NCBI GenBank assembly: GCA_000403945.1
Contig: APFI01000162.1
Location: forward strand, 1-50,110
From: Desulfovibrio sp. Dsv1
GTDB lineage: Bacteria; Desulfobacterota; Desulfovibrionia; Desulfovibrionales; Desulfovibrionaceae
Length of the DNA stretch: 50,110 nucleotides
Direction of reading: 5' to 3'
Every line of letters starts with the position of its first letter. Positions within the stretch are counted from its first letter, which is position 1. The notes under the pieces are model-generated. The model saw only the letters and a list, made by a program, of their open reading frames with translations, was not told where the DNA came from and did no database searches. Positions 6,730 through 12,955 of the stretch are shown here, one piece after another. The translations under genes were made by a program, and so were the position numbers.

Positions 6730-7152
6730 ATGGAACTATTCGAACGCGTAAAACAGGTTGCCCGGCGCTATTTTCAGACCGACAAGGCACTGGCGGAGGC
6801 TTTGGGCATCCCGCAGAGCACCTTCAGCGCTTGGTGCAACACCAAACGCCAGGACAATCTCTGGCCGCATCTGGCGAAAATTGCCGAACTTTGCCCGCAG
6901 GTACGCCGCGAATGGCTTTATTATGACGAGGGCACTATGCTGGAGCCAGAACCGCCGTCTCCCCCTGTATCTGGCGAGCAGAACAGCACGGACGAAGTGG
7001 CGGAGCTCAAGGAACGTGTGGCCGCATTGGAGGCAGAGCTGCGTGAAGAGCGTGGCCTGAACCGCCTGCTTACCACACGCCTGCTTGTGGACGGGGTCGG
7101 GGACAAAGGCGCTGCGAACAATATCGAAAAAAACGGCGAAGGAGCCGGATAA
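6730..7152 (+). CDS. CI-like repressor, first paralogue
   Basis: 140 residues: N-terminal helix-turn-helix domain (MELFERVKQVARRYFQTDKA, then ALAEALGIPQSTFSAWCN) ending REWLYYDEG, a Pro-rich linker (about 75-88) and a C-terminal coiled coil (about 90-125, AELKERVAALEAELREERGL). There is no S24 peptidase domain, so RecA-driven self-cleavage is not expected. It resembles the gene at 7430-7813 in domain plan and tail sequence. Probably maintains lysogeny by binding the 6596-6729 region. The ATG has no clear ribosome-binding site. Confidence 0.75.
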   Translation: MELFERVKQVARRYFQTDKALAEALGIPQSTFSAWCNTKRQDNLWPHLAKIAELCPQVRREWLYYDEGTMLEPEPPSPPVSGEQNSTDEVAELKERVAALEAELREERGLNRLLTTRLLVDGVGDKGAANNIEKNGEGAG

Positions 7153-7179
7153 TCCGCTTTACCAAACCGTGAGGTTGCC

Positions 7180-7260
7180 ATGCTGAAACCCTCGCTTTTA
7201 CTTCTTGCCGTGACGGCCGTCCTGCTGCTGACGGGCTGCCATCACGGCGGCTGGTGCTAA
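7180..7260 (+). CDS. 26-residue lipoprotein
   Basis: A short frame with GAGG five bases before the ATG encodes a hydrophobic signal (MLKPSLLLLAVTAVLLLTGC) with a good lipobox LLTGC, leaving a mature peptide of only seven residues (CHHGGWC). It lies between two repressor genes and would be expressed from the prophage. Such micro-lipoproteins may act at the envelope, for example in superinfection exclusion. Existence is supported by the lipobox and ribosome-binding site, not by length. Confidence 0.5.
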   Translation: MLKPSLLLLAVTAVLLLTGCHHGGWC

Positions 7261-7326
7261 CCGCCGGGGCCGGATGCAATCCCCTCCAGTCGGTTTTTCG
7301 CTGGGCCTTTTTCCAGCCCCGGCGGC
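7261..7326 (+). terminator. Long hairpin after the micro-lipoprotein gene
   Basis: CCGCCGGGGC (7261-7270) pairs perfectly with GCCCCGGCGG (7316-7325), enclosing a smaller GCTGG/CCAGC hairpin with a T-rich loop (7300-7317). There is no T-run after the outer stem, so termination is uncertain; it may also protect or shape the transcript joining the two repressor genes. Confidence 0.4.
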
Positions 7327-7365
7327 GTCCGGGCTTGGCCCGGAATTTGGAAACTTGATTTGTTG

Positions 7366-7409
7366 AGTTGTGTTGTTGAAACAACTTTTAATTAAATTTT
7401 CAATTAAAA
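7366..7409. promoter_or_regulatory. Operator candidates before the second repressor
   Basis: AGTTGT-N9-ACAACT (7366-7386) is an inverted repeat with the same half-sites and spacing as the one at 10916-10938 in an accessory promoter. Within it lies GTTGTT-GA-AACAAC (7372-7385), and directly after it TTTTAATT-N8-AATTAAAA (7386-7409). Together these are plausible repressor sites controlling the second CI-like gene and, through the shared motif, the accessory operons. Confidence 0.55.
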
Positions 7410-7429
7410 TCAATCGAAAATTTTATCAA

Positions 7430-7813
7430 ATGCAACTATACGAACGCCTTTTAAAACTCGTTGAATTATTTGAAAATAATTCTCAAACACAGTTTGCAAA
7501 ACGCTTGTGTATCCCTCAGCCTACTTTTTTTGGCTATCTAAATTCTGATGGTCAAGAAAAAATCAGAAAATCTTTACTGGATAAAATTCTTGCGATATAT
7601 CCACAAGTAAACCGTGAATGGCTGTTTTTTGGCGAAGGTGAACCGCTCAGCGGCACGAAGGTCATCTCCGGCGCTCCGTGCCGGGAGGAAAAACGACGTA
7701 TTGCCGAGCTGGAAGCGGAACTGGCCGAAGAGCGCCGCCTGAACCGGCGACTCACGCAAAGATTGTTGGATGTGGAGATTGAGGGAAAAAGCGGAAATAC
7801 GCGCTTGCCATAG
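7430..7813 (+). CDS. CI-like repressor, second paralogue
   Basis: 127 residues. The N-terminal domain (MQLYERLLKLVELFENNSQT, helix-turn-helix around TQFAKRLCIPQPTFFGYLN) ends REWLFFGEGEPL, and the C-terminal coiled coil (AELEAELAEERRLNRRLTQR) is very like that of the first repressor. No protease domain. The first 200 bases are far richer in AT than the rest, whereas the coiled-coil end is GC-rich, so the DNA-binding half was probably exchanged. The chosen ATG (7430) matches the paralogue's start; no good ribosome-binding site is visible. Confidence 0.7.
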   Translation: MQLYERLLKLVELFENNSQTQFAKRLCIPQPTFFGYLNSDGQEKIRKSLLDKILAIYPQVNREWLFFGEGEPLSGTKVISGAPCREEKRRIAELEAELAEERRLNRRLTQRLLDVEIEGKSGNTRLP

Positions 7814-7826
7814 ATGGGGGCTGAAC

Positions 7827-8507
7827 ATGGCAAAGGGCTTTGACGATCTCGGCATAGTAGGCCGGGCGATAGTGATCTTTGCAATCCTTGCTGTTTTTGG
7901 TGCGGTTTCCAAAGCAGTCAATGAGCTCAGTACAACACAGATCTTTCTTGTTGTTGGTCTTCTCGCAGTTCTTGCCATCTGTTTTTTTTATTTTTGGACG
8001 CGAACTCCTGCCAAGCCGTGGAAAGGTAAAGCCCGTTACCCCATAGAAGGGAAACGCATTTCTATGCCGAGTGAATCGCAAGAAGACATCAGTTATATTA
8101 TTTCTCCCGCCAGTGTGACCTGTTCTTGCCCGGATTTCCAAGAAAAACGGGCAGACACTCCACAAGACAGCCCCTGTCGCGTCTGCAAACACCTGATGCA
8201 CTATTATGTACGACACCCTGATGACATCCCAAGCCCTTTGACCCCTTTTACTGATATATTCGTCCATCTTAACGCCAAGGACGCCCGTATTCCATACGCC
8301 GAACCTGGTATTTGGTCTGGAGTAATAGAAGGAGCCGGGACGCTTGTCACTTCATGGACAGAGTCTCTTCCTTGGGTCAATGTTTACGTTGGCAACAAAA
8401 AATACGGCTACAATATAGACGAAAAACGATGGTCATATGGAGAGCAGCCAGGCAACGCAGATAAAATATTGCCGCTGCTGCCTACAATTTTGAAGAAATT
8501 AATTTGA
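7827..8507 (+). CDS. Membrane protein with SWIM-type zinc finger
   Basis: 226 residues. Two membrane helices lie at about 10-28 and 36-55 (IVIFAILAVFGAV; FLVVGLLAVLAICFFYF). A cytoplasmic domain follows with SVTCSCPDFQE, a spacer and CRVCKHLMHYYV, which fits the SWIM pattern C-x-C-x(n)-C-x-H, with an extra Cys. The rest is rich in Trp/Tyr and strand-like. It is the last gene of the rightward lysogeny block, separated from hicB by a terminator. An exclusion or host-sensing role is possible; no homologue with known function comes to mind. Confidence 0.6.
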   Translation: MAKGFDDLGIVGRAIVIFAILAVFGAVSKAVNELSTTQIFLVVGLLAVLAICFFYFWTRTPAKPWKGKARYPIEGKRISMPSESQEDISYIISPASVTCSCPDFQEKRADTPQDSPCRVCKHLMHYYVRHPDDIPSPLTPFTDIFVHLNAKDARIPYAEPGIWSGVIEGAGTLVTSWTESLPWVNVYVGNKKYGYNIDEKRWSYGEQPGNADKILPLLPTILKKLI

Positions 8508-8604
8508 ACCGAGAAGTAGCACATCTTTTATTAATAGAGCCCTGTCCCCAGGCTGACGGAAGTCCGGCCATGCCGCCGAGCAGATAAACATTGGTATCTT
8601 TAAA

Positions 8605-8643
8605 GCAAAGCCCCCGGCGGTCAGTGGACCACGGGGGCTTTGC
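8605..8643. terminator. Bidirectional terminator between convergent genes
   Basis: GCAAAGCCCCCG (8605-8616) pairs perfectly with CGGGGGCTTTGC (8632-8643). It lies between the rightward SWIM gene and the leftward hicBA operon and has short T-rich stretches on both sides, so it can end both transcripts. The remaining bases of 8508-8785 hold only the promoter-like site described separately. Confidence 0.7.
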
Positions 8644-8740
8644 TTACTTGGTCGTGTGCCGCGTCCGCCACACCCAAGGCGGCAGCGGCTCAGGCACGGA
8701 CCACAGGCCGAGGCCGGAGGCGCGGACCTTCTTCTGGTTT

Positions 8741-8768
8741 TTGACATATTGTGACATATTTTTATGAA
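8741..8768 (+). promoter_or_regulatory. Promoter-like site facing hicB, antisense
   Basis: TTGACA (8741-8746), 16 bases, TATGAA (8763-8768), overlapping a direct repeat GACATATT (8743-8750, 8753-8760). It points rightward into the 3' end of the leftward hicB gene, so any transcript would be antisense to hicBA. No gene lies in its direction. Confidence 0.4.
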
Positions 8769-8785
8769 TTTCTGCGACTAGAGTG

Positions 8786-9199
8786 CTATGCCTGATACCG
8801 TTGGGCGGCGGCCGCCAGAAAGCCGCTGCGGGTCATGCCCGCCAGTTTGGCCTTGGCGTCGATGCGCTCCAGAACACTTTCGGGAAAGGATACATTGACG
8901 CGCACCAGCCGGGTGCCGACTTCTTCGCAGGGAACCATCTGGAACAGCGTGCCTTCCGGCAGGGGCAAATTCTCTTCGGCGCACCAATGGGCAATGCGGC
9001 TGCGCGCCTGAACCATATCAGACGGCTCCGGCAGGGCTTCACCATCTTCCAGCATGCATTTCACGCGCCCGCGCAACGCCTCCTGCGCGGCGGCAAAGGC
9101 TTCGTCCAGCGTATCCCCTTGCGTGGACAGCTCAAAATCCGCAAACAGGACGGCCCACTGGCCGTCCGACGGAATGAATGCCGCAAAGTAAGTCTTCAT
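8786..9199 (-). CDS. hicB: HicB-type antitoxin
   Basis: 137 residues. The N-terminal part (MKTYFAAFIPSDGQWAVLFA, then TQGDTLDEAFAAAQEAL) is the partially degraded RNase-H-like HicB fold. The C-terminal part (RLVRVNVSFPESVLERIDAK, then AGMTRSGFLAAAA) is a ribbon-helix-helix DNA-binding domain. It neutralises HicA and likely represses the operon. Its ATG overlaps the hicA stop (ATGA) behind AAGGAG. Gene order is toxin first, as in many hicAB loci. Confidence 0.9.
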   Translation of the reverse strand: MKTYFAAFIPSDGQWAVLFADFELSTQGDTLDEAFAAAQEALRGRVKCMLEDGEALPEPSDMVQARSRIAHWCAEENLPLPEGTLFQMVPCEEVGTRLVRVNVSFPESVLERIDAKAKLAGMTRSGFLAAAAQRYQA

Positions 9200-9393
9200 T
9201 TCGTTCTCCTTAACTTGAGGCCTGACTGGCGCTCAATACTCTTGATGACAAAAATGTTTAGGTCTTTTTTGGGATGCTGGACGGTGGTCTTGCCGGGCTT
9301 GGTGGGATGCTTGAAATGCCAGTGATCCCCTTCGGTGGAGACATGATACCAGCCGTCGTCCTGCAACATTTTGATGATTTCCCTGCTGTTCAT
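9196..9393 (-). CDS. hicA: HicA-type mRNA interferase toxin
   Basis: 65 residues from the internal ATG at 9393: MNSREIIKMLQDDGWYHVS followed by GDHWHFKHPTKPGKTTVQHP. The double-stranded-RNA-binding-like HicA fold and its catalytic histidine (H24 in GDHWHF) are visible. HicA cleaves mRNA when free of HicB. A GTG at 9408 is an alternative start but the ATG gives the usual family length. The promoter sits so close that the mRNA may be nearly leaderless. Confidence 0.9.
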   Translation of the reverse strand: MNSREIIKMLQDDGWYHVSTEGDHWHFKHPTKPGKTTVQHPKKDLNIFVIKSIERQSGLKLRRTK

Positions 9394-9399
9394 ATTTAT

Positions 9400-9429
9400 T
9401 ATATACACACTTTTTACACATTATGTCAA
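9400..9429 (-). promoter_or_regulatory. hicA promoter
   Basis: On the minus strand: TTGACA (9424-9429), 18 bases, TATATA (9400-9405), with TATAAT overlapping at 9398-9403. The region also has a GTGT-AAAAA-GTGT direct repeat that could bind the HicB ribbon-helix-helix domain. The -10 element lies only 6-10 bases before the hicA ATG. Confidence 0.6.
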
Positions 9430-9444
9430 GAATAAAACAACGAA

Positions 9445-9702
9445 TTATACCCGTTTGCACATAAATCGCCGTTCCGGCGAGCACTCCAGGGCCTCGGCAA
9501 AAGCCCGGTTACGCCGGGCGGCCATGTGGCCGCCTGTGGTGTCATAGGCAGCGCGGATAGCCTGGGCCAATGCCGCGTAACTGTGCGGTACGCGCGCGGG
9601 CAGGAGCCAGGCGTAAAGGTTCAGGGCGTCCCGCTGCATTTCGGCCAGGGTCGGTTCCCACCGGCACGCGCCGGTGATGGGGTTGGGCTCAGTCCAGGGC
9701 AT
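9445..9702 (-). CDS. Hypothetical accessory protein, 85 residues
   Basis: Begins MPWTEPNPITGACRWEP and continues with helices rich in Ala, Leu and Arg (DALNLYAWLLPARVP, QAIRAAYDTTGGHMAARR). It overlaps the end of the upstream gene by 14 bases, showing co-transcription. No family recognised. It is the last gene of the accessory operon that starts from the 10915-10979 promoter. Confidence 0.55.
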   Translation of the reverse strand: MPWTEPNPITGACRWEPTLAEMQRDALNLYAWLLPARVPHSYAALAQAIRAAYDTTGGHMAARRNRAFAEALECSPERRFMCKRV

Positions 9703-9964
9703 GGCGGGCCTCCGGGTCGCTTGTCCAATGAGCGGCCATGTCTTCGACTTCGCGGACCAGCCGGATGAGGCGGGCGGTATCTTCCGGCGACAGAGGCCGG
9801 GGGCGGCGCAGATGCCGGTAGTCCCGGCTCTTGCGCTGGGCGAGGGCGATGGGCCGCAGCCCGTGGTAAAGCCGAAACAGGCGGTCGCCGACGCGGAGCA
9901 AGGTGCTGTCGTCGTCGAAGGCGTGCCGGAAAACGTGCATGGTGAGCGTGGTGCATTCGTGCAT
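9689..9964 (-). CDS. Hypothetical accessory protein, 91 residues
   Basis: The ATG at 9964 is preceded by AAGGATCGCCATC, part of the leader that recurs at 10828 and 11843. The protein has a strand-rich first half (MHECTTLTMHVFRHAF, LRVGDRLFRLYHGL) and a helical second half (SPEDTARLIRLVREVEDMAA). No family recognised. It follows the hairpin at 9989-10018. Confidence 0.6.
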   Translation of the reverse strand: MHECTTLTMHVFRHAFDDDSTLLRVGDRLFRLYHGLRPIALAQRKSRDYRHLRRPRPLSPEDTARLIRLVREVEDMAAHWTSDPEARHALD

Positions 9965-9988
9965 GATGGCGATCCTTTTTGAGTATGG

Positions 9989-10018
9989 GCCCCCGGCCAT
10001 GTGGCACTGGCCGGGGGC
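9989..10018 (-). promoter_or_regulatory. Leader hairpin with GTGCCAC loop (copy 1)
   Basis: An 11-bp perfect stem (GCCCCCGGCCA/TGGCCGGGGGC) carries GTGCCACA as the loop on the minus-strand RNA. It lies between two co-oriented genes and has no U-run, so it is not a simple terminator. Similar hairpins occur at 10856-10877 and 11877-11908. Confidence 0.55.
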
Positions 10019-10027
10019 TTGTGTTTT

Positions 10028-10828
10028 TTAGTGATTCAGAATCCAGTGGGAGAAATCGATCACCGCCGTGCCGCCTCTGGGCAGGCCGTACTTGAGGCTG
10101 CGCTTGCGGATGATCCACCCGGAGTAACGTCCGCGGTCGCCGCCCAGATAGTAGCCGGAGCCGCCGCTATAGTTTTCGCGGTGTTCCACGCCCTCGGAAC
10201 CCGCGAGGTGGGCGGTTTCGGGGAAGGCGGCCGCTATCTTGCGCATTTCAGGAAAACTATTCCGGTCGGACTTGGAAAAGCCCAGGAACACGGTTTCCGT
10301 CACGCTGTAGGCAAAATAATCGGTCTGGATGTCGGACTTGTCCTCATGGTATTCGGCTATGAGGTAGCCCTTGGCCCATGCCGGCGTGAACTCCTTCCAC
10401 AATCCCTCGCAGCGGATTTCATCTTCGCGGCGCTTTTCCTCGGCCTGACGAAGTTTTTCTTCTGTGTTCATGGCGGCTTGGTATAGGGCCTCGCAGTCCT
10501 CCGGGGAGGAGCGGACTTCCGTGCGGCGATCCCAGTGCAACACGGTCAGTCCGGGGGCGGCCACGTTGTCGGCCTCAATCCAGTGCCCGTGGGCACGCTC
10601 GCCCTCGCCCTGGCGGGCGATATACAGGCGGGCGGCGCCGGCGATGATACTGCCGTCCATACGGCGGGCGACGCGGGTGGACGGCTCTACTCGAACCACG
10701 GTGAACACCGTGTCATAGCTGCGCACGAGACGGCCCAGATAATCGTTGATGTCGGCGGGGGCGTGCCGGCCCTAGCCGCAGTTGGTGAGCAGGATGGGGT
10801 CGGAGGTGGTGATGGTGACGTTTTGCAT
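10028..10828 (-). pseudogene. Accessory gene interrupted by in-frame TAG
   Basis: From the ATG at 10828 (behind AAAGGACTGCCATC) the frame reads MQNVTITTSDPILLTNCG, then TAG at 10772-10774, then continues in frame as GRHAPADINDYLGRLVRSYD to the stop at 10028, 266 codons in all. The 3' part has no good start near the TAG. The upstream leader matches those of two other intact genes, so the ATG at 10828 is the native start. A single TGG-to-TAG or CAG-to-TAG change would explain it. The central part (about 120-160) is coiled-coil-like. Family unknown. Confidence 0.7.
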
Positions 10829-10855
10829 GATGGCAGTCCTTTGGGTTGAGGTTAT

Positions 10856-10877
10856 GGCCCCCGGTGGCACGGGGGCC
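10856..10877 (-). promoter_or_regulatory. Leader hairpin with GTGCCAC loop (copy 2)
   Basis: GGCCCCC pairs with GGGGGCC around the loop GTGCCACC on the minus-strand RNA. It lies between the promoter at 10915-10979 and the ATG at 10828, within the 5' untranslated leader. No U-run follows. Confidence 0.55.
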
Positions 10878-10914
10878 GGAGTGGGTCAGTAAATGGTGCG
10901 ATCCTTTTTGTTTG

Positions 10915-10979
10915 TAAGTTGTTGATTTCGCACAACTTATTCATACCATAAGGGCGCTTGGCGTCAACAAAAAAATCAA
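10915..10979 (-). promoter_or_regulatory. Accessory promoter and operator P1
   Basis: 65 bp that recur at 12185-12249 with five differences. On the minus strand the promoter reads TTGACG (10962-10967), 16 bases, TATGAA (10940-10945). Just downstream of the -10, AAGTTGT-N9-ACAACTT (10916-10938) is a perfect inverted repeat that would block transcription when bound. It drives the leftward genes from 10828 to 9445. Confidence 0.7.
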
Positions 10980-10998
10980 ACAAAATCAAATAATTATT

Positions 10999-11026
10999 AA
11001 AAAAAAGTGCCCCGCCGGAGCGGGGC
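10999..11026 (-). terminator. Terminator after the DUF3560 gene
   Basis: GCCCCGC-CGGA-GCGGGGC (11009-11026) is followed on the minus strand by ACTTTTTTTT. It ends the 12164-11049 transcription unit just before the next promoter. Confidence 0.85.
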
Positions 11027-11048
11027 TTTTCATGGATGAAGGAACGGC

Positions 11049-11843
11049 TTACTCGGTTTTTTCCAGCTCACGCCGGACACAGGTGGCGGCATAGCGGCCC
11101 GCGTTGTTCAGCATTCGGACCCAGGCGGTGCGTGTCGGGGACCATTTGAAGCCATACGCTTTGAGCAGTTTGCGGGTTGCCTCTTCCGGCTTGCCGTCAA
11201 AGAGGAACATCACCCGGTTTTCGTCCGCGTCCTCGCGGTAGGTGTAGCCGTTGCCTTCCCGCTCCACCGTGACGTTTCTCTCCGCCGCGCGTTCCAGTTC
11301 CCTGATTCGCTGCTCCACGCGGCGGATGTTGGCGTTGTTGTTCTGGAGCGAGTACGGGGCAATGCCGATGCGTCCGCAGTAATCGGGTTTGAGCAGTTCC
11401 TGTGCCTCCGCTTCCGTCATGCCCAGGGCCACCAGGGCGGGAATCTGTTTGTCCGGCGTCTTGCCTTTGCGGATGGCGGCGTTGACGTTTTTCATCCATT
11501 CATGGTTGCGCTGCAACGATTCCAGCTTTTCCTTGAGCTTGACCACGGCATCGGGATCGTCGCTGGAAATGCCGCCCGTGCCCACGGAGGCCGCTTTCTG
11601 CTCGTAGTGGTTTGCCTTATCCATCGTGGCGAAAGCCTTACCAAAGGTGTTGTGAATGCGCTCCCGATAGCGTCGGTCGCGCCCTTCGGAATAGTGGCCG
11701 ACCAGAATCGGCTGGCCAAATGGGATGACATCGGCCATTTCATGCGCGCGCTGGTGCAGCCTTTTCGCTTCCACGCGAAGTTGTTCAGCCTTCTCTTCGT
11801 AGCGTTCCCGCCGTGCTTCCAGTTTTGCTTCGTAGTCGTTCAT
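11049..11843 (-). CDS. DUF3560 domain-containing protein
   Basis: 264 residues. The N-terminal part (MNDYEAKLEARRERYEEKAE, AHEMADVIPFGQPILVGHYS, EGRDRRYRERIHN) is diagnostic of DUF3560 proteins, which occur on phages, plasmids and integrative elements. A coiled-coil segment (about 95-120) and a second charged stretch follow, and the C-terminal 60 residues (LLKAYGFKWSPTRTAWVRML) form a small separate domain seen in other mobile-element proteins. Biochemical function is not established. It follows a GTGCCAC leader hairpin and precedes a strong terminator. Confidence 0.85.
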   Translation of the reverse strand: MNDYEAKLEARRERYEEKAEQLRVEAKRLHQRAHEMADVIPFGQPILVGHYSEGRDRRYRERIHNTFGKAFATMDKANHYEQKAASVGTGGISSDDPDAVVKLKEKLESLQRNHEWMKNVNAAIRKGKTPDKQIPALVALGMTEAEAQELLKPDYCGRIGIAPYSLQNNNANIRRVEQRIRELERAAERNVTVEREGNGYTYREDADENRVMFLFDGKPEEATRKLLKAYGFKWSPTRTAWVRMLNNAGRYAATCVRRELEKTE

Positions 11844-11876
11844 GATGGTGGTCCTTGTGTTGAGAGTTGGAGGGGA

Positions 11877-11908
11877 CCGCCCCGACCGTGTGGCACCGGA
11901 CGGGGCGG
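11877..11908 (-). promoter_or_regulatory. Leader hairpin with GTGCCAC loop (copy 3)
   Basis: CCGCCCCG pairs with CGGGGCGG, with an inner CCG/CGG and the loop GTGCCACA on the minus-strand RNA. It lies between the 82-residue gene and the DUF3560 gene, upstream of CAAGGACCACCATCATG. Confidence 0.55.
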
Positions 11909-11915
11909 ATTGAGG

Positions 11916-12164
11916 TTAGCAGTCCGCGAATCTGCAATAAGCGCGGTCAAGGACGCGGTTGATTTCAGAGGGCTCCATGCCGCTGGCGTCAAGCACGTTT
12001 TCAAGTTGTGAGACAATATTTTCGTATTCCGGGGCGGGGCACTCCAATCCCAAACCGCTATAGCGGAGCTTGAGCAGGATGAGGATGATGTCCACGTCTT
12101 CATGGTCTTCCAACTGGTCGATGAGCACGCTGGAGACTTCATTCATGTGTTGTCCCTGATTCAT
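11916..12164 (-). CDS. Hypothetical acidic protein, 82 residues
   Basis: ATG at 12164 follows AAGGAGTCAAATT. The protein is acidic and helical (NEVSSVLIDQLEDHEDVDII, NIVSQLENVLDASGMEPSEI) and ends RAYCRFADC. No family recognised. It is the first gene behind the second copy of the accessory promoter, followed by the DUF3560 gene. Confidence 0.6.
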   Translation of the reverse strand: MNQGQHMNEVSSVLIDQLEDHEDVDIILILLKLRYSGLGLECPAPEYENIVSQLENVLDASGMEPSEINRVLDRAYCRFADC

Positions 12165-12184
12165 AATTTGACTCCTTGTTTGGG

Positions 12185-12249
12185 TAACTTGTTGATTTTG
12201 CATAACTTATTCATACCATAAGGACTCTTGGCGTCAACAAAAAAATCAA
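12185..12249 (-). promoter_or_regulatory. Accessory promoter P2, duplicate of P1
   Basis: Same 65-bp sequence as 10915-10979 with five differences. On the minus strand TTGACG and TATGAA with 16 bases between are kept. The operator half-sites are altered (AACTTGT and ATAACTT replace AAGTTGT and ACAACTT), so repression here may be weaker. It drives 12164 to 11049. Confidence 0.65.
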
Positions 12250-12267
12250 TAAAAACGCATAATTATA

Positions 12268-12295
12268 ATAAAAAAGCCCCCATTGGAGGGGGCTT
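12268..12295 (-). terminator. Terminator upstream of P2
   Basis: AAGCCCCC-TCCAAT-GGGGGCTT followed by TTTTTTATT on the minus strand. It ends the transcript of the gene at 12340-12615 and insulates P2 from the late operon. Confidence 0.85.
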
Positions 12296-12339
12296 GTATG
12301 AGATAACGTCAGACAGTCAAATCCATTATATAAAGTGTA

Positions 12340-12615
12340 CTACGCCGACACATATCTCCCGTTCGCCAACCGCACTCTGCCGGCAGCCACAAGCTGTTGC
12401 ACCGTGCGAGGCCTGTCGCCCGGCGGCACATCCATCTGCATCAGGATCAACCGCTCATATCGCGCGCGGATTGCCTGGGCCTTGCGCACGCCGTCAGCCC
12501 GTACCCACTTGGCAAAGGTCAGGCGGACGGTCCTCCGTCCATCGGGACCGACCGCCATATGAGCATACGCGCCCAGACCGGCCAGCTTGGCAAGAGGATC
12601 AAAGAGTTTGCACAT
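12340..12615 (-). CDS. Hypothetical basic protein, 91 residues
   Basis: Chosen start ATG at 12615 (MCKLFDPLAKLAGLGAYAHM); a TTG further up would add 12 residues. The protein is Arg-rich with a helical core (VRADGVRKAQAIRARYERLI) and ends ANGRYVSA. It lies alone between two terminators, with a weak promoter (TTGCGC, 18 bases, TATGCT) directly upstream. Ends in TAG. No family recognised. Confidence 0.5.
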   Translation of the reverse strand: MCKLFDPLAKLAGLGAYAHMAVGPDGRRTVRLTFAKWVRADGVRKAQAIRARYERLILMQMDVPPGDRPRTVQQLVAAGRVRLANGRYVSA

Positions 12616-12686
12616 GCGTCCAGCATAGCAAATGCAAAGATTGCGGCGCAAGTTAATAGGATTTTTGATTGCTCAAAAAGTGACCG

Positions 12687-12716
12687 ATATAAAAAACGCC
12701 TCCGGTCAGCGCCGGA
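12687..12716 (-). terminator. Terminator of the late operon
   Basis: TCCGG-CGCTGA-CCGGA followed by GGCGTTTTTTATA on the minus strand. The stop codon of the small zinc-ribbon gene lies in the loop. It is the only terminator-like structure after the long morphogenesis transcript. Confidence 0.65.
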
Positions 12717-12840
12717 CATGCCCGCAAAGAGGACATACCCGGCGCAAACCGTCAGGCGTGACCACAAGTCTTAGCGCATGCCCGCAAACCGGGCAGGAGC
12801 CGCCGCCAGCCCAAAAGCCGGACATGCGCCGCGTCCGCAC
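12706..12840 (-). CDS. 44-residue zinc-ribbon protein
   Basis: Two C-x2-C knuckles (CPVCGH and CPLCGH) 16 residues apart form a complete small zinc ribbon. The GTG at 12840, two bases after the upstream stop and behind GAGGG, is the likely start; an ATG at 12825 is possible. It resembles in size and plan the tiny zinc proteins that phages use as translational regulators, but no function can be assigned. Confidence 0.5.
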   Translation of the reverse strand: MRTRRMSGFWAGGGSCPVCGHALRLVVTPDGLRRVCPLCGHVRR

Positions 12841-12842
12841 GG

Positions 12843-12953
12843 TCAGGCCCTCAGCCTGCCCTTGCTCCTGAGATACGCGCGGGTGGCCAGAGCGCCGATA
12901 ACGGCGCAGACGACGCCCCAGACGGCGGCAAAGACAAAAGCTCCAACAGTCAT
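12843..12953 (-). CDS. 36-residue membrane protein
   Basis: MTVGAFVFAAVWGVVCAVIG forms one membrane helix, followed by a basic tail (TRAYLRSKGRLRA). AAGGAG lies seven bases before the ATG. It is coupled to its neighbours on both sides. Very small late membrane proteins can be holin- or antiholin-like, but the lysis cassette is elsewhere. Confidence 0.6.
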   Translation of the reverse strand: MTVGAFVFAAVWGVVCAVIGALATRAYLRSKGRLRA

Positions 12954-12955
12954 GA

